A DNA stretch of 64,000 nt from Rutpela maculata (GCA_936432065.2 OW386287.2:1984001-2048000), one strand, 5' to 3'; shown: positions 34,050 through 44,830, counted from the stretch's first letter. Translations and numbers: made by a program. The notes: a model not told the origin generated them from the letters alone.

Positions 34050-34590
34050 AGTGTTTAAATCCAAGTTTTAAAAACGCGCGTGTTTTAAAGTTGCCATGGT
34101 AACATCAACGATCCAAGAAACGTGAAGTCAAAATGTCAACTTTTTAATTGTTGATATAACATACTGTAACTCAAATAAAATATTACTAACGAATGTTTCA
34201 AAGGCCTTCCGATTTTTGCGGTATTAACCGCGATTCTGCTTTTCTATTTAAGTAATCAATGTTAGAACTCATTTTAAAGCAGTATACAATCAGTAACTGT
34301 ATTGACAATAATTAATCATATGTGACAGATTGCAAATTAATTTTTGTTTTTCTCATTTTCATGACACTGACAGGTATCCTGATGTCACATCACGAATTCA
34401 ACCAATTTACATTCTTAATTCTTGTTTCCATTTTTTGTAGTGATAATACCAGTATTTATGATTTCAAAGTGTACCAATTAAAAAAAAATAGCGTAAAGTA
34501 TTCGTGGATAACTGGTCTTTAAAACACTTGCTCTATTTCGAGCACTCGGCTGCGCCGTCGTGCTCGAAAAATCGCGCGTGTTTTAAACAC
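34050..34590. mobile_element. Possible MITE with GC-rich terminal hairpin
   Basis: GTGTTTAAA with ACGCGCGTGTTTTAAA at the left faces CGCGCGTGTTTTAAACAC at the right. The right end holds a 70-bp hairpin (34518-34587): TTTAAAACAC and ATTTCGAGCACTCGGC pair with TCGTGCTCGAAAAAT and GTGTTTTAAA. The layout is like the element at 58122-58632. No target duplication recognised. Confidence 0.5.
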
Positions 34591-34869
34591 CTTATTATCC
34601 ACTTATGCTTTAATATACTATTTTTTATTTCAAACATTTTTTGAATAGATAAATAGTTACACTTAGTTAAAAAAACTCTCAGCGTATATTAAAAAACATA
34701 CAATTATACTGTTAGTAAAAAACTTTCTTATTTTTGAGAAAAAAGTATTTGTGTTGAAGAAGTTCAACAGAGTCGATTGAATATATGGTCTGAAAAATAG
34801 CAACAACTCAAGAAATAATAAAAATCAAGCATACAGCAACCGGAGACACAAATAATCGTATAAGAGTAT

Positions 34870-35120
34870 AACTGAAAAGTGATTTGTACGGCCGTCATTA
34901 TTTTTTACGACGTAAACGCGGGAGCCTTCTTTTATGGGGATGCCTAGTCGCGTTGACTTTAAATGAGTCGAGATGACTCATATTGCGCCTATAAATATTG
35001 AATTGCCACGGACGGACGCGAATAAAACCAGTAGAATATGCGCCCAAACTATATTCAAATACAATTTGGGGAAATTGCGAGAGAGGGAGGACTTAAGTTC
35101 GCCTCGATATTCGAGTGTAT
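34870..35120. other. GC-richer block, no gene recognised
   Basis: CpG-containing single-copy sequence. No open frame with a motif. Confidence 0.35.
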
Positions 35121-35479
35121 TGTGAAGTTTGTACCGAAAACACAACTTATTAGCGAACATAATAGAGCCATTTACAAAGATAAGTGGTTTATATAAATTC
35201 TATTTGTATTCAAGATCTTCATCCTTCCGTTTAAGATTTTGTTTTAAATTGAACTTGGGAATTTGTTTATCAAAGCAGTTTACTGCATTTATTATATATT
35301 CTTATAGTCAATTAGGTTGACAGGGGGTGGTTTCGTGTTATTCGTTCCTTGAAATAACATCTGGCTCCTAACAAGTTATAAGCCAGTCAAATATAGCACT
35401 TCTAGTGGTTTATTTCACAGGACAAGTTCAGATTTGGATAGGGACAACACCCAAGAAGAAAATTGTACTGAACTTTTTT

Positions 35480-35615
35480 TTTTTGAGAATTTGTCCCCCA
35501 GGGCTCACAACTGGGACCTCTTTCGTTTTTGCTACTTATAAATGATATTGTCGAGTCAGAAAAAAACTGAAATACTACTATTCGCTGATGACATGAAATG
35601 TTTAAAATAATTCAG
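35480..35615 (+). pseudogene. Short RT remnant with FADD box
   Basis: EFVPQGSQLGPLSFLLLIND (35487-35546) is followed, after a one-base slip in an A run, by ILLFADDMKCLK (about 35574-35610). Both catalytic Asp residues are intact. Nothing else of the element is readable. Confidence 0.8.
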
Positions 35616-36410
35616 AATTCAATGGGATCGTACATTAATGCAAACGTTTTAAAATATTTCGTTAACTAAGATTATGTAATTGTAAGCTTGTAGGGCACTA
35701 GATTGTAGAGAATTTAGTGCTCTACAAAATTGATAACAACATATTTGAGTGTACTATAGATAGTTTGGGAGATATTTTCAAAAAACTATTTTTTTTTAAT
35801 AATGTACTGACCAGGCCGTAAAATATTAGTCCTACAAAATGGCCTGTCGCATAAAGTCTGGAGAATATAACGCATACATGATTGATATTTGACATTTTAA
35901 TGTACTTTATTACGGTTAATAGTTTGCGAAATAATCCGCAAAAACTACAAAAATGAGTCTATGCACGTTCGTCCTGCGCGTTAGATTTGAGAGTATGGTA
36001 ATGCGTACGTCTAGACTACATAGAAGCCCATCGGTTTCGTGATTCATCGTCAGTGGTGCACGTATTTTTTGTTCTTTGTAACGCAATTAGTTCATTTTAC
36101 CTGAATTTGCAAGCTAGAAATTTGGTTTTTTGTTCTAATCTAGTCTACTGTCAACGCCAATCTGATTCTTTATGTCAAATTTATCATTATTAAAAATATT
36201 ATTAATTATTATTTTAATAGTAAATTTGTTCCGCCTTTGGTACCAAATCATTAACATCCTTGAATAAATTAGTTCAGGCAAAATAGGATGATGACGTCAG
36301 TTCAAAGATTCATTGCTCCGAGAATAGCAAGCATTTTTCCACTCAGGATACCATATTGTTATCATTAAAATCCCAAATCGTTATTTTGGCTTCTCTACTC
36401 TATTTACCTG
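35616..36410. other. Spacer, nothing recognised
   Basis: AT-rich, with a slightly GC-richer part near 35960-36060. No motif or repeat partner. Confidence 0.35.
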
Positions 36411-36680
36411 TATTATACTGTTCGTAAAAACGAAGAGTGAATTGCATTTGATCGGCACATTTCTAAAACCGGAAGTATGGCACGTAGAGAAAAAATTCTC
36501 ATATCATTGTGTTAGTGAATGAACTCTGAACAATTTTCAAAATGTCCGTCTGTCCGTCTGTCGTTTCTTGTAAGCACGATAACTTAAGAAAGGAAAGTCC
36601 GATTGTATTAAAATTTGGAAAGTAAGTTAGTGCTAGCTGGAGGAAGAACCCTTTTGAAGAAAATCAATCAGTAAATAAGA

Positions 36681-36924
36681 AAGTTATTAATCATTTAATT
36701 AAAAAAAAAAAAATGTTTTCTTAATTTTTGTGCTTGTATTTAAATAGAAATCTTGCGGAATTTAACAACGTTTTTTTTCTTTATACATTTTACTAATATA
36801 TAAAGTTATTAATCATTTAATTTAAAAAAAATGTTTTTTAATTTTTGTGCTTGTATTTAAATAGAAATCTTGCGAAATATATATTTTTTTCTTTATACAT
36901 TTTACTAATATATATTTTATAATA
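36681..36924 (+). repeat. Tandem duplication inside family C copy
   Basis: Two units of about 122 bp, each starting AAGTTATTAATCATTTAAT and containing TTGTGCTTGTATTTAAATAG and ACATTTTACTAATATAT. The copy at 23850-25018 has one unit. Confidence 0.75.
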
Positions 36925-37010
36925 ATCGATCTACTGCGTTGAAACATGATTCTCTAAAGATATATATTACAGACAATTTTTGTAGCAATGTGTGATGGTC
37001 CAACGGCTAA

Positions 37011-37446
37011 GGTAACCCCTCAAAACCACACACCATCCCATCTACCGCCCTTGACCCCTCGCTGAAACCTATATACTATCTAAAAATTTGCTCTGTTCAT
37101 TTGGGAAAATAACTGTTTTTAAGAAATGACACCTTAAGCAGGGTTTTTTCTTTTATTTTCCCTGCATTTCTAATTATTAATCACCACCCTCATTTAAAAT
37201 AAATGAACCCAGATGTGCAATCTTTGATACGAAACCATAAAATTCGATTAAACTAACAAAAGATTTAACCTTTCAAAAACAGGATTAGAAAATCATTCGC
37301 CACAACACCTGGCCGTTGCGTCACTCTGCGCACTCAGTTGCGTAAATGCGACGCAATTATTTATTTAATATATTGTAAACTGTAATACAATGATATACAG
37401 ATGACCTGTTCAACATAGTTAAACAAAATAAAGAATAAGATAATTT
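37011..37446. mobile_element. Unclassified insert in tRNA-like module
   Basis: This segment is absent from the corresponding place in the family C copy at 23850. It is about 436 bp, with a C-rich start (CATCCCATCTACCGCCC) and CpG near 37310-37360. I see no TIR and no clear target duplication. Confidence 0.55.
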
Positions 37447-37643
37447 GGTAATTTGGCAATCCAATGATCGTGTGTTCGAATCTCAGACAGGTTGGATGTT
37501 TTTTTTTTTTTCAATTTTTTTTTGTATATTTTTTTCACAATAAAGTTGGTATCACAAAATTTGGGATGTCCAAAAACTAACACTATTTACAAGAAAACTG
37601 CGAAGAGTATCCTATTAGACCGTGGGATAGTGACAGATTTTTT

Positions 37644-38690
37644 TAAACGTTTGGTTCCTATCTGGCCTTTTGGGAGCCTTTTGTGCCTGATTTGTACTAA
37701 CCATTTTCGTGTTTATCAAACGGTTATCCAGGGCCCCTCAGCGGAAAACAGAAAAGAAAATTTCATGAAAATAAGGAATTTCAAACGTTTTGTTCCTATC
37801 TGGCGTCAAGTTAGACTTACGTTTTAAAGAAAAACATCCGACGGAAGCTTATCGCCAGACAAATTCCGTGGGCCGGAAGGCCCGAAATTTCAATGCGAAG
37901 TTATAAGAAAAAATGGTCAAAATCAAACGATTTGGTTCTTATCTGGGAGTTGTATATATAGGTAAATAGATTATAATTATCGCGATATAACAAACGCCAG
38001 ACAAATTCTGAGGGCCCAACAGTGAAAAAATTATTGTTCAAGTTGTCAACTATTCCGCGAAAATCAAACGATTGGTTCTCATGTGAAATGATTTTTTCTG
38101 TAAAAATTAACCAAAACGAAAATGTATTGTATCATTCACAGACATTTTTAGTGGGCCAAACATATTTTAAATCTTAAAAGAAGTGCACGAAAAAAAGCCA
38201 TTTTTTCAAACGATTTATTCCTGTCTGGCATTTGGATCTTAAAGAGATATGGTAATAACTAAACCATATTTCAAGTCCCAGACAAAAAGCGTGGGCCAAA
38301 CATATTTTAAATCTTAAAAGAAGTGCACGAAAAAAAAACAATTTTTTCAAACGATTTATTCCTGTCTGGCATTTTGATTTCAAAAAGATATGGTAATAAA
38401 TAAACCATATTGCAAGTCCCAGACCAAAAGCGTGGGCCAAACATATTTTAAATCTTAAAAGAAGTGCACGAAAAAAAGCCATTTTTTCAAACGATTTATT
38501 CCTGTCTGGCATTTGGATTTTAAAAAGATATGGTAATAAATAAACCATATTTCAAGTCCCAGACAAAAAGCTTGGGCCCAACCGTAGATATGTTGAGTGA
38601 AAGTATCGAAAAATCAAAAAACAGTCGTGTAAAAATCGATGCATTTTCAAACGATTCACACTCGTCTGGCATTTCATTAGCTTGTCATTG
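37644..38690 (+). repeat. Periodic ~141-bp units of the left arm
   Basis: The core AAACG occurs at 37644, 37783, 37925, 38066, 38208, 38349, 38489 and 38649, spaced 139-142 bp except for the last (160). The three units starting at GTGGGCCAAA (38151, 38291, 38432) are nearly identical to one another. The others share mainly the core. The minus-strand open frame at 38174-38548 is simply three translated units. Confidence 0.9.
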
Positions 38691-38747
38691 TAAAATAGTA
38701 TTATACACATTTAAACAAATTTGTTTCGCGTCACTACTTAAATGCCG

Positions 38748-39004
38748 CAAGCGCGGATTTATGGGGGGTAACGGGGTAACAAGATTCCGTAAACAATCAA
38801 CTTTCATTTTAAAATTTCATAATTTGTATTATTTTATTTTATATTTTTGAATATATATTCTATTTAGTTGCGTTTATAATTTTTTTCTTGAGATTTTTCT
38901 CCCCCGCTCATCAATTTTAATTTTAGAGGAAAAACATTTTTGTTATTTTCAACACGCGGCTATGTTACCCCCCTCCCCAAGCTCAAGGTCCAGATCCGCC
39001 CTTG
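38748..39004. mobile_element. hAT-like MITE, 257 bp
   Basis: The ends are CAAGCGCGGATTTAT and, in reverse complement from the right, CAAGGGCGGATCTGG. Perfect 8-bp target duplication AAATGCCG at 38740-38747 and 39005-39012. Eight-base duplication and short TIRs are the hAT hallmark. It carries facing G-rich and C-rich runs near its ends. Confidence 0.9.
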
Positions 39005-39011
39005 AAATGCC

Positions 39012-39142
39012 GTTTTTTTTCTCACTTGAAACTCATTTGGAATTTGATTTTCTTTATCACTGGATTCAATATAACTGTCACTTTCACATTCATAATCCCT
39101 CGATCGAATAATATTTACAATAAATAAGTTACATACTAGCAA
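39012..39142 (-). pseudogene. Short acidic open frame in centre of inverted-repeat element
   Basis: From Met at 39142 the minus frame reads an N-terminal segment followed by YECESDSYIESSDKENQIPN and EFQVRKK, then runs into the nested hAT-like MITE. Acidic-rich and not recognised. It could be the start of a former gene of the inverted-repeat element, cut by the MITE. No other exon is visible. Low confidence that it was ever expressed. Confidence 0.25.
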
Positions 39143-39368
39143 AAGGACAAATATAAATTATTACATATTAATATATGATTTACAACTCTGCACTACACCA
39201 TAGAAACTGAGAGTTCTCGTAAATCCGTACCTGTTTCATTCTCCCTTGGCGTAGGTAGTCAACTACACAAAAGTGATTTCTTCTCTCATTTTAATGCACG
39301 CGACATAAGACACGTAAGATGTGATGTGGTAGAAACATATATGGTATGCATTGCTTGCGAACGACGCT

Positions 39369-39379
39369 GCTTTTTATAC
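39369..39379 (-). promoter_or_regulatory. Possible TATA box, minus strand
   Basis: AGTATAAAAAG on the minus strand in a GC-richer setting, 230 bp upstream of the acidic open frame at 39142. Inferred only from sequence and position. Confidence 0.25.
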
Positions 39380-41008
39380 TCCCCGCTCGTCCCGGGGTGA
39401 TTTTTATTTATCGTTTGCTAATGGGGAACTTGCCCATTTTTTTGTATTTCATTAAAGTGTGTGTTTATGTATAAAAACACGTCACATCGAATATCAGCTC
39501 TTAAATCGCAGTACTTACTTTGCAACAAATGATTAAAGTTGAAATCCTCACTATACTCCTCACGAAAAACACTGTGACGTCAGATCGAGAAACTAGTCTC
39601 GCGTACGGTACGTCTTCACCCTAATTAATAGACTGGGTGGCGGTTGGCTTTGAGACGTCCGCATATTTGGTCTTTTGCTCTTTATGTTAGAGAAAAAATA
39701 AAAAAAGTGTCGGAAAGCTCAATCAATTCTCTTTACATAAGCTATCTACAAATTTTTCGAAAAAAACAATAATTATCGAGATATTCGAGGAAATGTAGGA
39801 AATTACACGTTTTCCTATAATGTATGTAAATCTAAAAAAATAATTTTTCTCTGAAACCTTTGTTTCGAAGGACCGAGATTAACGGAACGTCAAAGTAGTA
39901 CATGATATTAAGTGAACATCATATATGAGATCGATTTCAATTAATTACCGATTAATTACGGTGACAAAATGGAGAAATTTTACCGAAAAAAAAAAAGTCC
40001 CAAATCCCGCCCCTTCATTTTTGTCGGAATTCAAAAATTAAAAAAAGAGTTTTAGCAAATTTTATTCTATTTAAATTAGCTAGAGTAGTCTTTTGGCGTA
40101 GGAGCCAGGATTAAAAAGTTGCCAACTGTAGAACCTCAAAATTTGCGATATATCTACATACAGCTGCGCCCCAGATTTTTGTCTGGCACTTGAAATATGG
40201 TTTGTTTATTAACATATCTTTTTAAAAAAACAAATCCCAGACGAGTGTAAATCGTTTGAAAATGCATAGATTTTTACCCGACTGTTTTTTAATTTTTCGA
40301 TACTTTCGCTCAACATATCTACGTCTGGGCCCAAGCTTTTTATCTGGAACTAGAAATATGGCTTATTTATTAACATATCTTTTTAAAATCCAAATGCCAG
40401 ACAGGAATAAATCGTTTGAAAAATGGCATTTTTTTCGCGCTTTTCTTTTTGTCTGGCTATCCAGGGGGCCCAGCCAATTCGTCTGGGAATCTTAAATTGA
40501 AACTACTTATTGTCTAATATTAACAAAAAAACAAATGCCAGACGAATGTAAATCGTTTGATTTTCGCGGAATAGTTGACAACTTGAACAATAATTTTTTC
40601 ACTGTTGGGCCCTCAGAATTTGTCTGGCGTTTGTTATATCGCGATAATTATAATCTATTTACCTATATATACAACTCCCAGATAAGAACCAAATCGTTTG
40701 ATTTTGACCATTTTTTCTTACAACTTCGCATTGAAATTTCGGGCCTTCCGGCCCACGGAATTTGTCTGGCGATAAGCTTCCGTCGGATGTTTTTCTTTAA
40801 AACGTAAGTCTAACTTGACGCCAGATAGGAACAAAACGTTTGAAATTCCTTATTTTCATGAAATTTTCTTTTCTGTTTTCCGCTGAGGGGCCCTGGATAA
40901 CCGTTTGATAAACACGAAAATGGTTAGTACAAATCAGGCACAAAAGGCTCCCAAAAGGCCAGATAGGAACCAAACGTTTAAAAAAATCTGTCACTATCCC
41001 ACGGTCTA

Positions 41009-41073
41009 TATAGAATGTGTAACAATTATATAAAAAGCTCAGTAAATTGGCGAAGAGTACGTTTTTAGCTTGT
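41009..41073 (+). mobile_element. Family C repeat, second copy, 3' part
   Basis: It resumes TATAGAATGTGTAA, then AAAAAGCTCAGTAAA and GGCGAAGAGTACGTTTTTAG, as at 24952-25018. This is the far side of the 3393-bp insertion. Confidence 0.85.
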
Positions 41074-41089
41074 CATTTGTTGTCTTTAA

Positions 41090-41780
41090 GGTGTCTATTG
41101 GAATAACGTTTTCGACTAACCCAAATTCGCTCGGTTAATTGAGGATCGGCTTAACAATTTTATAGTTTCGGACAATTTTAATTAAAATTAAATATCAATC
41201 CGAGCGAAAGGTGTTTGCGTAGTGTGAACGTGTCAACAAGATTTGAATTTCAAAATTAAATGCAAATAAAACGGAATTAGTGACGCGTAATTTGATATGG
41301 CTCAAAAGTGGAAATTAATTTACATTTACACTGTCGCCGGAGTTTTGTTTTGCTTTATTTGACTTAATGTACCGCGCTGAATGATGACGCATTCTGATTT
41401 AATAAGACAAATAAACATACACTTTACGTCAAGTACAAAAGTTTGTAGCTTACATGTACCACTAAGTACACAGCGGAGCCGGAGCAGATGCATTGTATTA
41501 CAACAGTTTGCCATTTGAATGTTTCACGAGCGTTGCCGATGTTAATATTCTCCGTCAGTAGTGCCAAAAATTAAGGGCGTTTATTTCACACCGAGGCGAA
41601 AATGAGAAACTTTGCTTATTAGATTTTCGCATGTTTTCGGGCAGATAAACATCTCCATTTAAAATTTCGCCAAGTGCCTGGCACGTATCGCAGCGGTGAC
41701 AAAATCCCCTGTAAATTGTGGCATATAATTACGAAGTGGCGGCGAACCACCTAATAGTTGAGGAGCGAGGCCCCTGAATC
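41090..41780. other. GC-richer block, no gene recognised
   Basis: Single-copy CpG-containing DNA between mobile elements. The minus frame at 41326-41514 has no motif. Confidence 0.35.
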
Positions 41781-42827
41781 AACACATGTTATGCAACACT
41801 CGAACGCACAAAAAACGTGATTCATATATAAAAGTACCTCACAAAACATATTTTTATTATACTTGCATTATAATCCTCGGTTAAACTAAAAAACGTGGGA
41901 AAAACCATTGAAAACAATTTCCATTTTTATTTACGTTAAATCACATCAAAATATTAAATTAATAACCAACGAAACTATTAGGTTTTACCTCTACATAAAA
42001 AGAATGATTCCACTAACATAGACAATTACCGTCAAATATCATTATTGAGTACCTTTTCAAAACTAATTGAGAAAATTGTCCACAACTCACTTTCATTTTT
42101 CTTAGACACTAACAAAGTTTTATCATCAGCTCAACATGGATTTAGACAAATAAATCAATAGAATCGGCTTATTATCGTTTATTAAACTTTGTGTATTCCG
42201 GGCTTGATCAGGGAAGACATGTAGTATCACTAATGTTCGATTTATCCCGAGCATTTGACACTATAGATGTAAAATTACTGATTCAAAAATTGTACAATAT
42301 TGGTATATAATTTGTTGAATGGGATTGAATCATACATGATTCACAGAAAGATGGGTGAAAGTCACCTTACACAGCCAAAAGACGTAACACTTGGTGTTCC
42401 TCGGGGGTCAGCGTTGGGCCCACTCTTATTTATGCTTTATGTTAACGATATGCCGGACTTCATCAATAGAAGCAGTGTTACTATGTTTGCTGATGATACT
42501 ACCATTACGGTTTTTGGTAGTAGTTCTGATATACTCTTAGAAATATCAGAGTTGTTTCTGAGGAATTCAATATCGGGTGCCAGCGCAATCGTCTGATCCT
42601 GAATAACACCAAAACAGATTACTTAGACTTCCACAAACGTAGGACAGTTGGCAACATAGATAATATCCAGTTTTCTCTAAATTCTTGGGGGCTTGATGAA
42701 AGATTGTCTTGGAATAAACATATTGATTATGTTTGCATTTTACAACTAAAATCATGTTTTAATCACGGCGGTCTATTAAATGTTTATTATTCATTGGCAT
42801 TTAGCCATATTGCCAATAATATACTGT

Positions 42828-43391
42828 ATTTACTAGTGAAATATTTTGTCGAACTCCTCTATATGTTTCCTTAAATATATAAGGAATAAGAAACCAGACT
42901 GCAACCAACAGCTATTCTCCGGACTAATACCCCGCCGAGCGCTGAATTACGAGTTACAAGCCTGGCCGCGTTAAGTATAATAACTATGTATTGCCACAAA
43001 ACGCTAAGTTTCGATTGTAATAGACACCAGCCGAAAGACTTATTCCCATTCAAAGGAGCTCTCGTGCCAGCCACCCCATACCACTTGCAGACTGCAGTTT
43101 CGAGCTATTGGCTCTCGTCAGTGCAAGGTAGGTCTGAGACGGCTGTAACGAGGCATTTGTTCACTCTTGGTACAATCGAAACTTAGCGTTTTGTGGCAAT
43201 ACATAGTTATTGTACTTAACGCGGCCAGGCTTGTAACTCGTAATTCAGCGCTCGGCGGGGCATTAGTCCGGAGAATAGCTGTTGGTTGCAGTCTGGTTTC
43301 TTATTCCTTATATATTTAAGGAAACATATAGAGGAGTTCGACAAAATATTTCACTAGTAAATATTCTGCCCTCTAGAAGCATATCTACTAA
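42828..43391. mobile_element. Palindromic element with 11-bp target duplication, copy 1
   Basis: A 564-bp insertion in the LINE. The ends are ATTTACTAGTG at the left and GCATATCTACTAA at the right. The exact duplication TAATATACTGT flanks it (42817-42827 and 43392-43402), and removing the insert rejoins the LINE frame (IANNIL and CWGV). The arms are long inverted repeats, but the right arm lacks its inner part of about 130 bp, and a short stretch (TTGTTCACTCTTGG) sits at the centre. The right end carries 29 extra bases outside the palindrome. The second copy is at 55581-56269. An 11-bp duplication is at the upper end of Mutator-like elements. No protein is encoded; the opposite-strand frames at 42871-43186 are palindrome shadows. 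Confidence 0.92.
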
Positions 43392-43985
43392 TAATATACT
43401 GTGTTGGGGAGTTGCAACTTAGGTACAGTGTTTGTCTGTCAAAAAAGAATAATGCGCTTAATATTTAATCTTGAACCCCGGGCAACATGCAGGGATATTT
43501 CAGAAGCAAAAATTTGTTAACTGTGCCTAGTATTTTTATTTTCAAATGTGTTACTTATGTAAAAAGTAATACACCCAGTTTTTTTGAGGTTAAACGAAAA
43601 TCATGAGTATTCAACACCACATGGAGATGTGTTAAAAATTCCTAGTCATGTACAATAAATTGCCTAGTTAAAAGAAACCAACACAGTAAAAATGTTTAAA
43701 ATAGAAGAAAATTTCTACTTTTTACAGTGCAAGTGATTTCTTAAAATGAATAATATGTTTTTTAAAAATATATGTCATATATATGTTTTTTAAAATATGT
43801 GTGGGTATGTGTGTGTATGTGTGGGCACATACATATGTCGTTATCATGTTTTTATTTTTTTTTACCTTGTATTTGACTACAAAAATATTATATTTTTTTA
43901 TCCTTCTATTTATTAATTATTATGATCTATATTTGTTTGACTTGCCATAATGTACATTCCATGTATCTCTGAATGGTCAATAAAG

Positions 43986-44021
<36 letters not shown>

Positions 44022-44022
44022 G
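43986..44022 (+). repeat. (ATCT)n microsatellite, LINE 3' tail
   Basis: About nine ATCT units directly after AATAAAG. It forms the 3' tail of the LINE at 41990-44022. Confidence 0.9.
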
Positions 44023-44332
44023 TCTGTTCAAAGTAAATGTTAAGTGTACAGTTATGATTGTTTGATATTTGAATACCACCTGCTGTGTTGAGGTCTGCAT
44101 TTTAACTGGCTATTTGAACATCTATAGCATTCACTGACGATGATGTTGATGCAGCACTAGTTTCTCTCTTTTCTTAATGACTCCATGAGTTTCTAAACTT
44201 TCGAATATATACACCAAAGTGTGGAAGATTTATATTTCTTGGATATTTCCATTACATATGCTAACATTACTGATTCATTAACGCTCTGGGTATCTTTCCT
44301 CTCCATCTACAGCACTAACTTTTCATATTATT
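44023..44332. other. Spacer, nothing recognised
   Basis: No motif or repeat partner seen. Confidence 0.35.
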
Positions 44333-44830
44333 TACAATAATCCCTCGGCAGGTCATTTTACATGGGAATTTGACTCCAGTTTCTGTATGTTTGCGAGTTG
44401 CATAGGCCACTTTTATTCTACATATTTCGGAGGCCACGCTCTCCAACTATAATGTGCCAAACAAAAATACCAATCACATGAAACATAGCTCGACCAAAAC
44501 TAGCAATCCACAAAAACTAAAATATTATTTTTTGTAACTTTTTTAATATCATTTGTGCATTAACCATTTTTGGTGGAATAATAGCTATATAGCTATATTT
44601 CAAGAAAACAGAACAAAATCCGATTTAGTTAGGGGCTGACGGGCTAAAAGTAAAATATTCTTTTTGCAACCTTTTTCCATCGAAAATGGTTAATGCACAA
44701 ACGATATTAAAAAAGTTACAAAAAGAATATCTTACTTTTTGTGGATTGCTACCCTGTCAGCTCCTCTATCTATATCGAGTTTTGTTCTGCTTTCTTGAAA
44801 TATTATATGTATAAAGCTATTTTTTCACTG
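44333..44830 (-). repeat. Dispersed repeat family E, copy 1
   Basis: The reverse complement matches 50735-51060. Landmarks are CATGTGATTGGTATTTTTGT, GGAGAGCGTGGCCTCCGAAA, TTCTGTATGTT-type sequence, and ATTAATGCACAAACGA. In this copy the part 44507-44747 is itself a palindrome (GCAATCCACAAAAA against TTTTTGTGGATTGC, TGTGCATTAACCATTTT against AAAATGGTTAATGCACA), a feature not complete in the other copy. Confidence 0.75.

Larger units (their letters stand above)
36411..37615 (+). mobile_element. Family C repeat, second copy, 5' part
   Basis: It begins TATTATACTGTTCG and follows the copy at 23850 through GATCGGCACATTTCTAAAA, the GTCCGTCTGTCCGTCTGTC run and GATAACTTAAGAAAGGAAAG. A section is duplicated in tandem (36681-36924). 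The tRNA-like module is split by an insert of about 436 bp (37011-37446) with no recognised ends, then continues as CAATCCAATGATCGTGTGTT. The copy is broken at 37615 by the 3393-bp inverted-repeat element and resumes at 41009. Confidence 0.8.
37616..41008. mobile_element. 3393-bp inverted-repeat element with periodic arms
   Basis: The ends are TAGACCGTGGGATAGTGACA and its exact complement. TAT flanks both sides (37613-37615 and 41009-41011). The uninterrupted family C copy reads CCTATAGAA here, with one TAT, which shows a 3-bp duplication. The outer arms (37616 to about 38072, and about 40553 to 41008) are near-identical with no indels that I found. Both arms are built from units of about 141 bp, each with a core like TCAAACGATTTGTTCC and TATCTGGC. 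Inner parts of the arms (about 38470-38690 and 40170-40440) also pair at high identity. The centre (38700-40150) is unique apart from a nested MITE. No transposase was recognised. It resembles foldback-type elements in design. Confidence 0.9.
41990..44022 (+). pseudogene. Jockey-like LINE, RT to (ATCT)n tail, split by insertion
   Basis: It reads DSTNIDNYRQISLLSTFSKL and IEKIV (42009-42085), SSAQHGFRQ, motif A MFDLSRAFDTIDVKLL (42233-42280), DVTLGVPRGSALGPLLFMLY and VNDM (42380-42455), and the intact catalytic box VTMFADDTTI (42478-42507). The thumb reads RLILNNTKTDYLDF and the C-terminal region GGLLNVYYSLAFSHIANNIL, then, after the insertion, CWGVATQVQCLSVKKRIMRL and IFNLEPRATCRDI (to about 43505). 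Stops and frameshifts make it dead. The 3' end is TGGTCAATAAAG followed by an ATCT tandem tail (43986-44022). The palindromic element at 42828-43391 interrupts it. Confidence 0.92.

Noticed and set aside
38174..38548. 124-codon minus-strand open frame with three internal repeats
   Set aside because: It is the translation of three tandem 141-bp units in the arm of an inverted-repeat element. No independent coding signal.
42828..43391. Assigning the 11-bp-duplication element firmly to Mutator
   Set aside because: Duplication length fits the upper limit of Mutator-like elements, but no transposase or known terminal motif is present, so I left the superfamily open.
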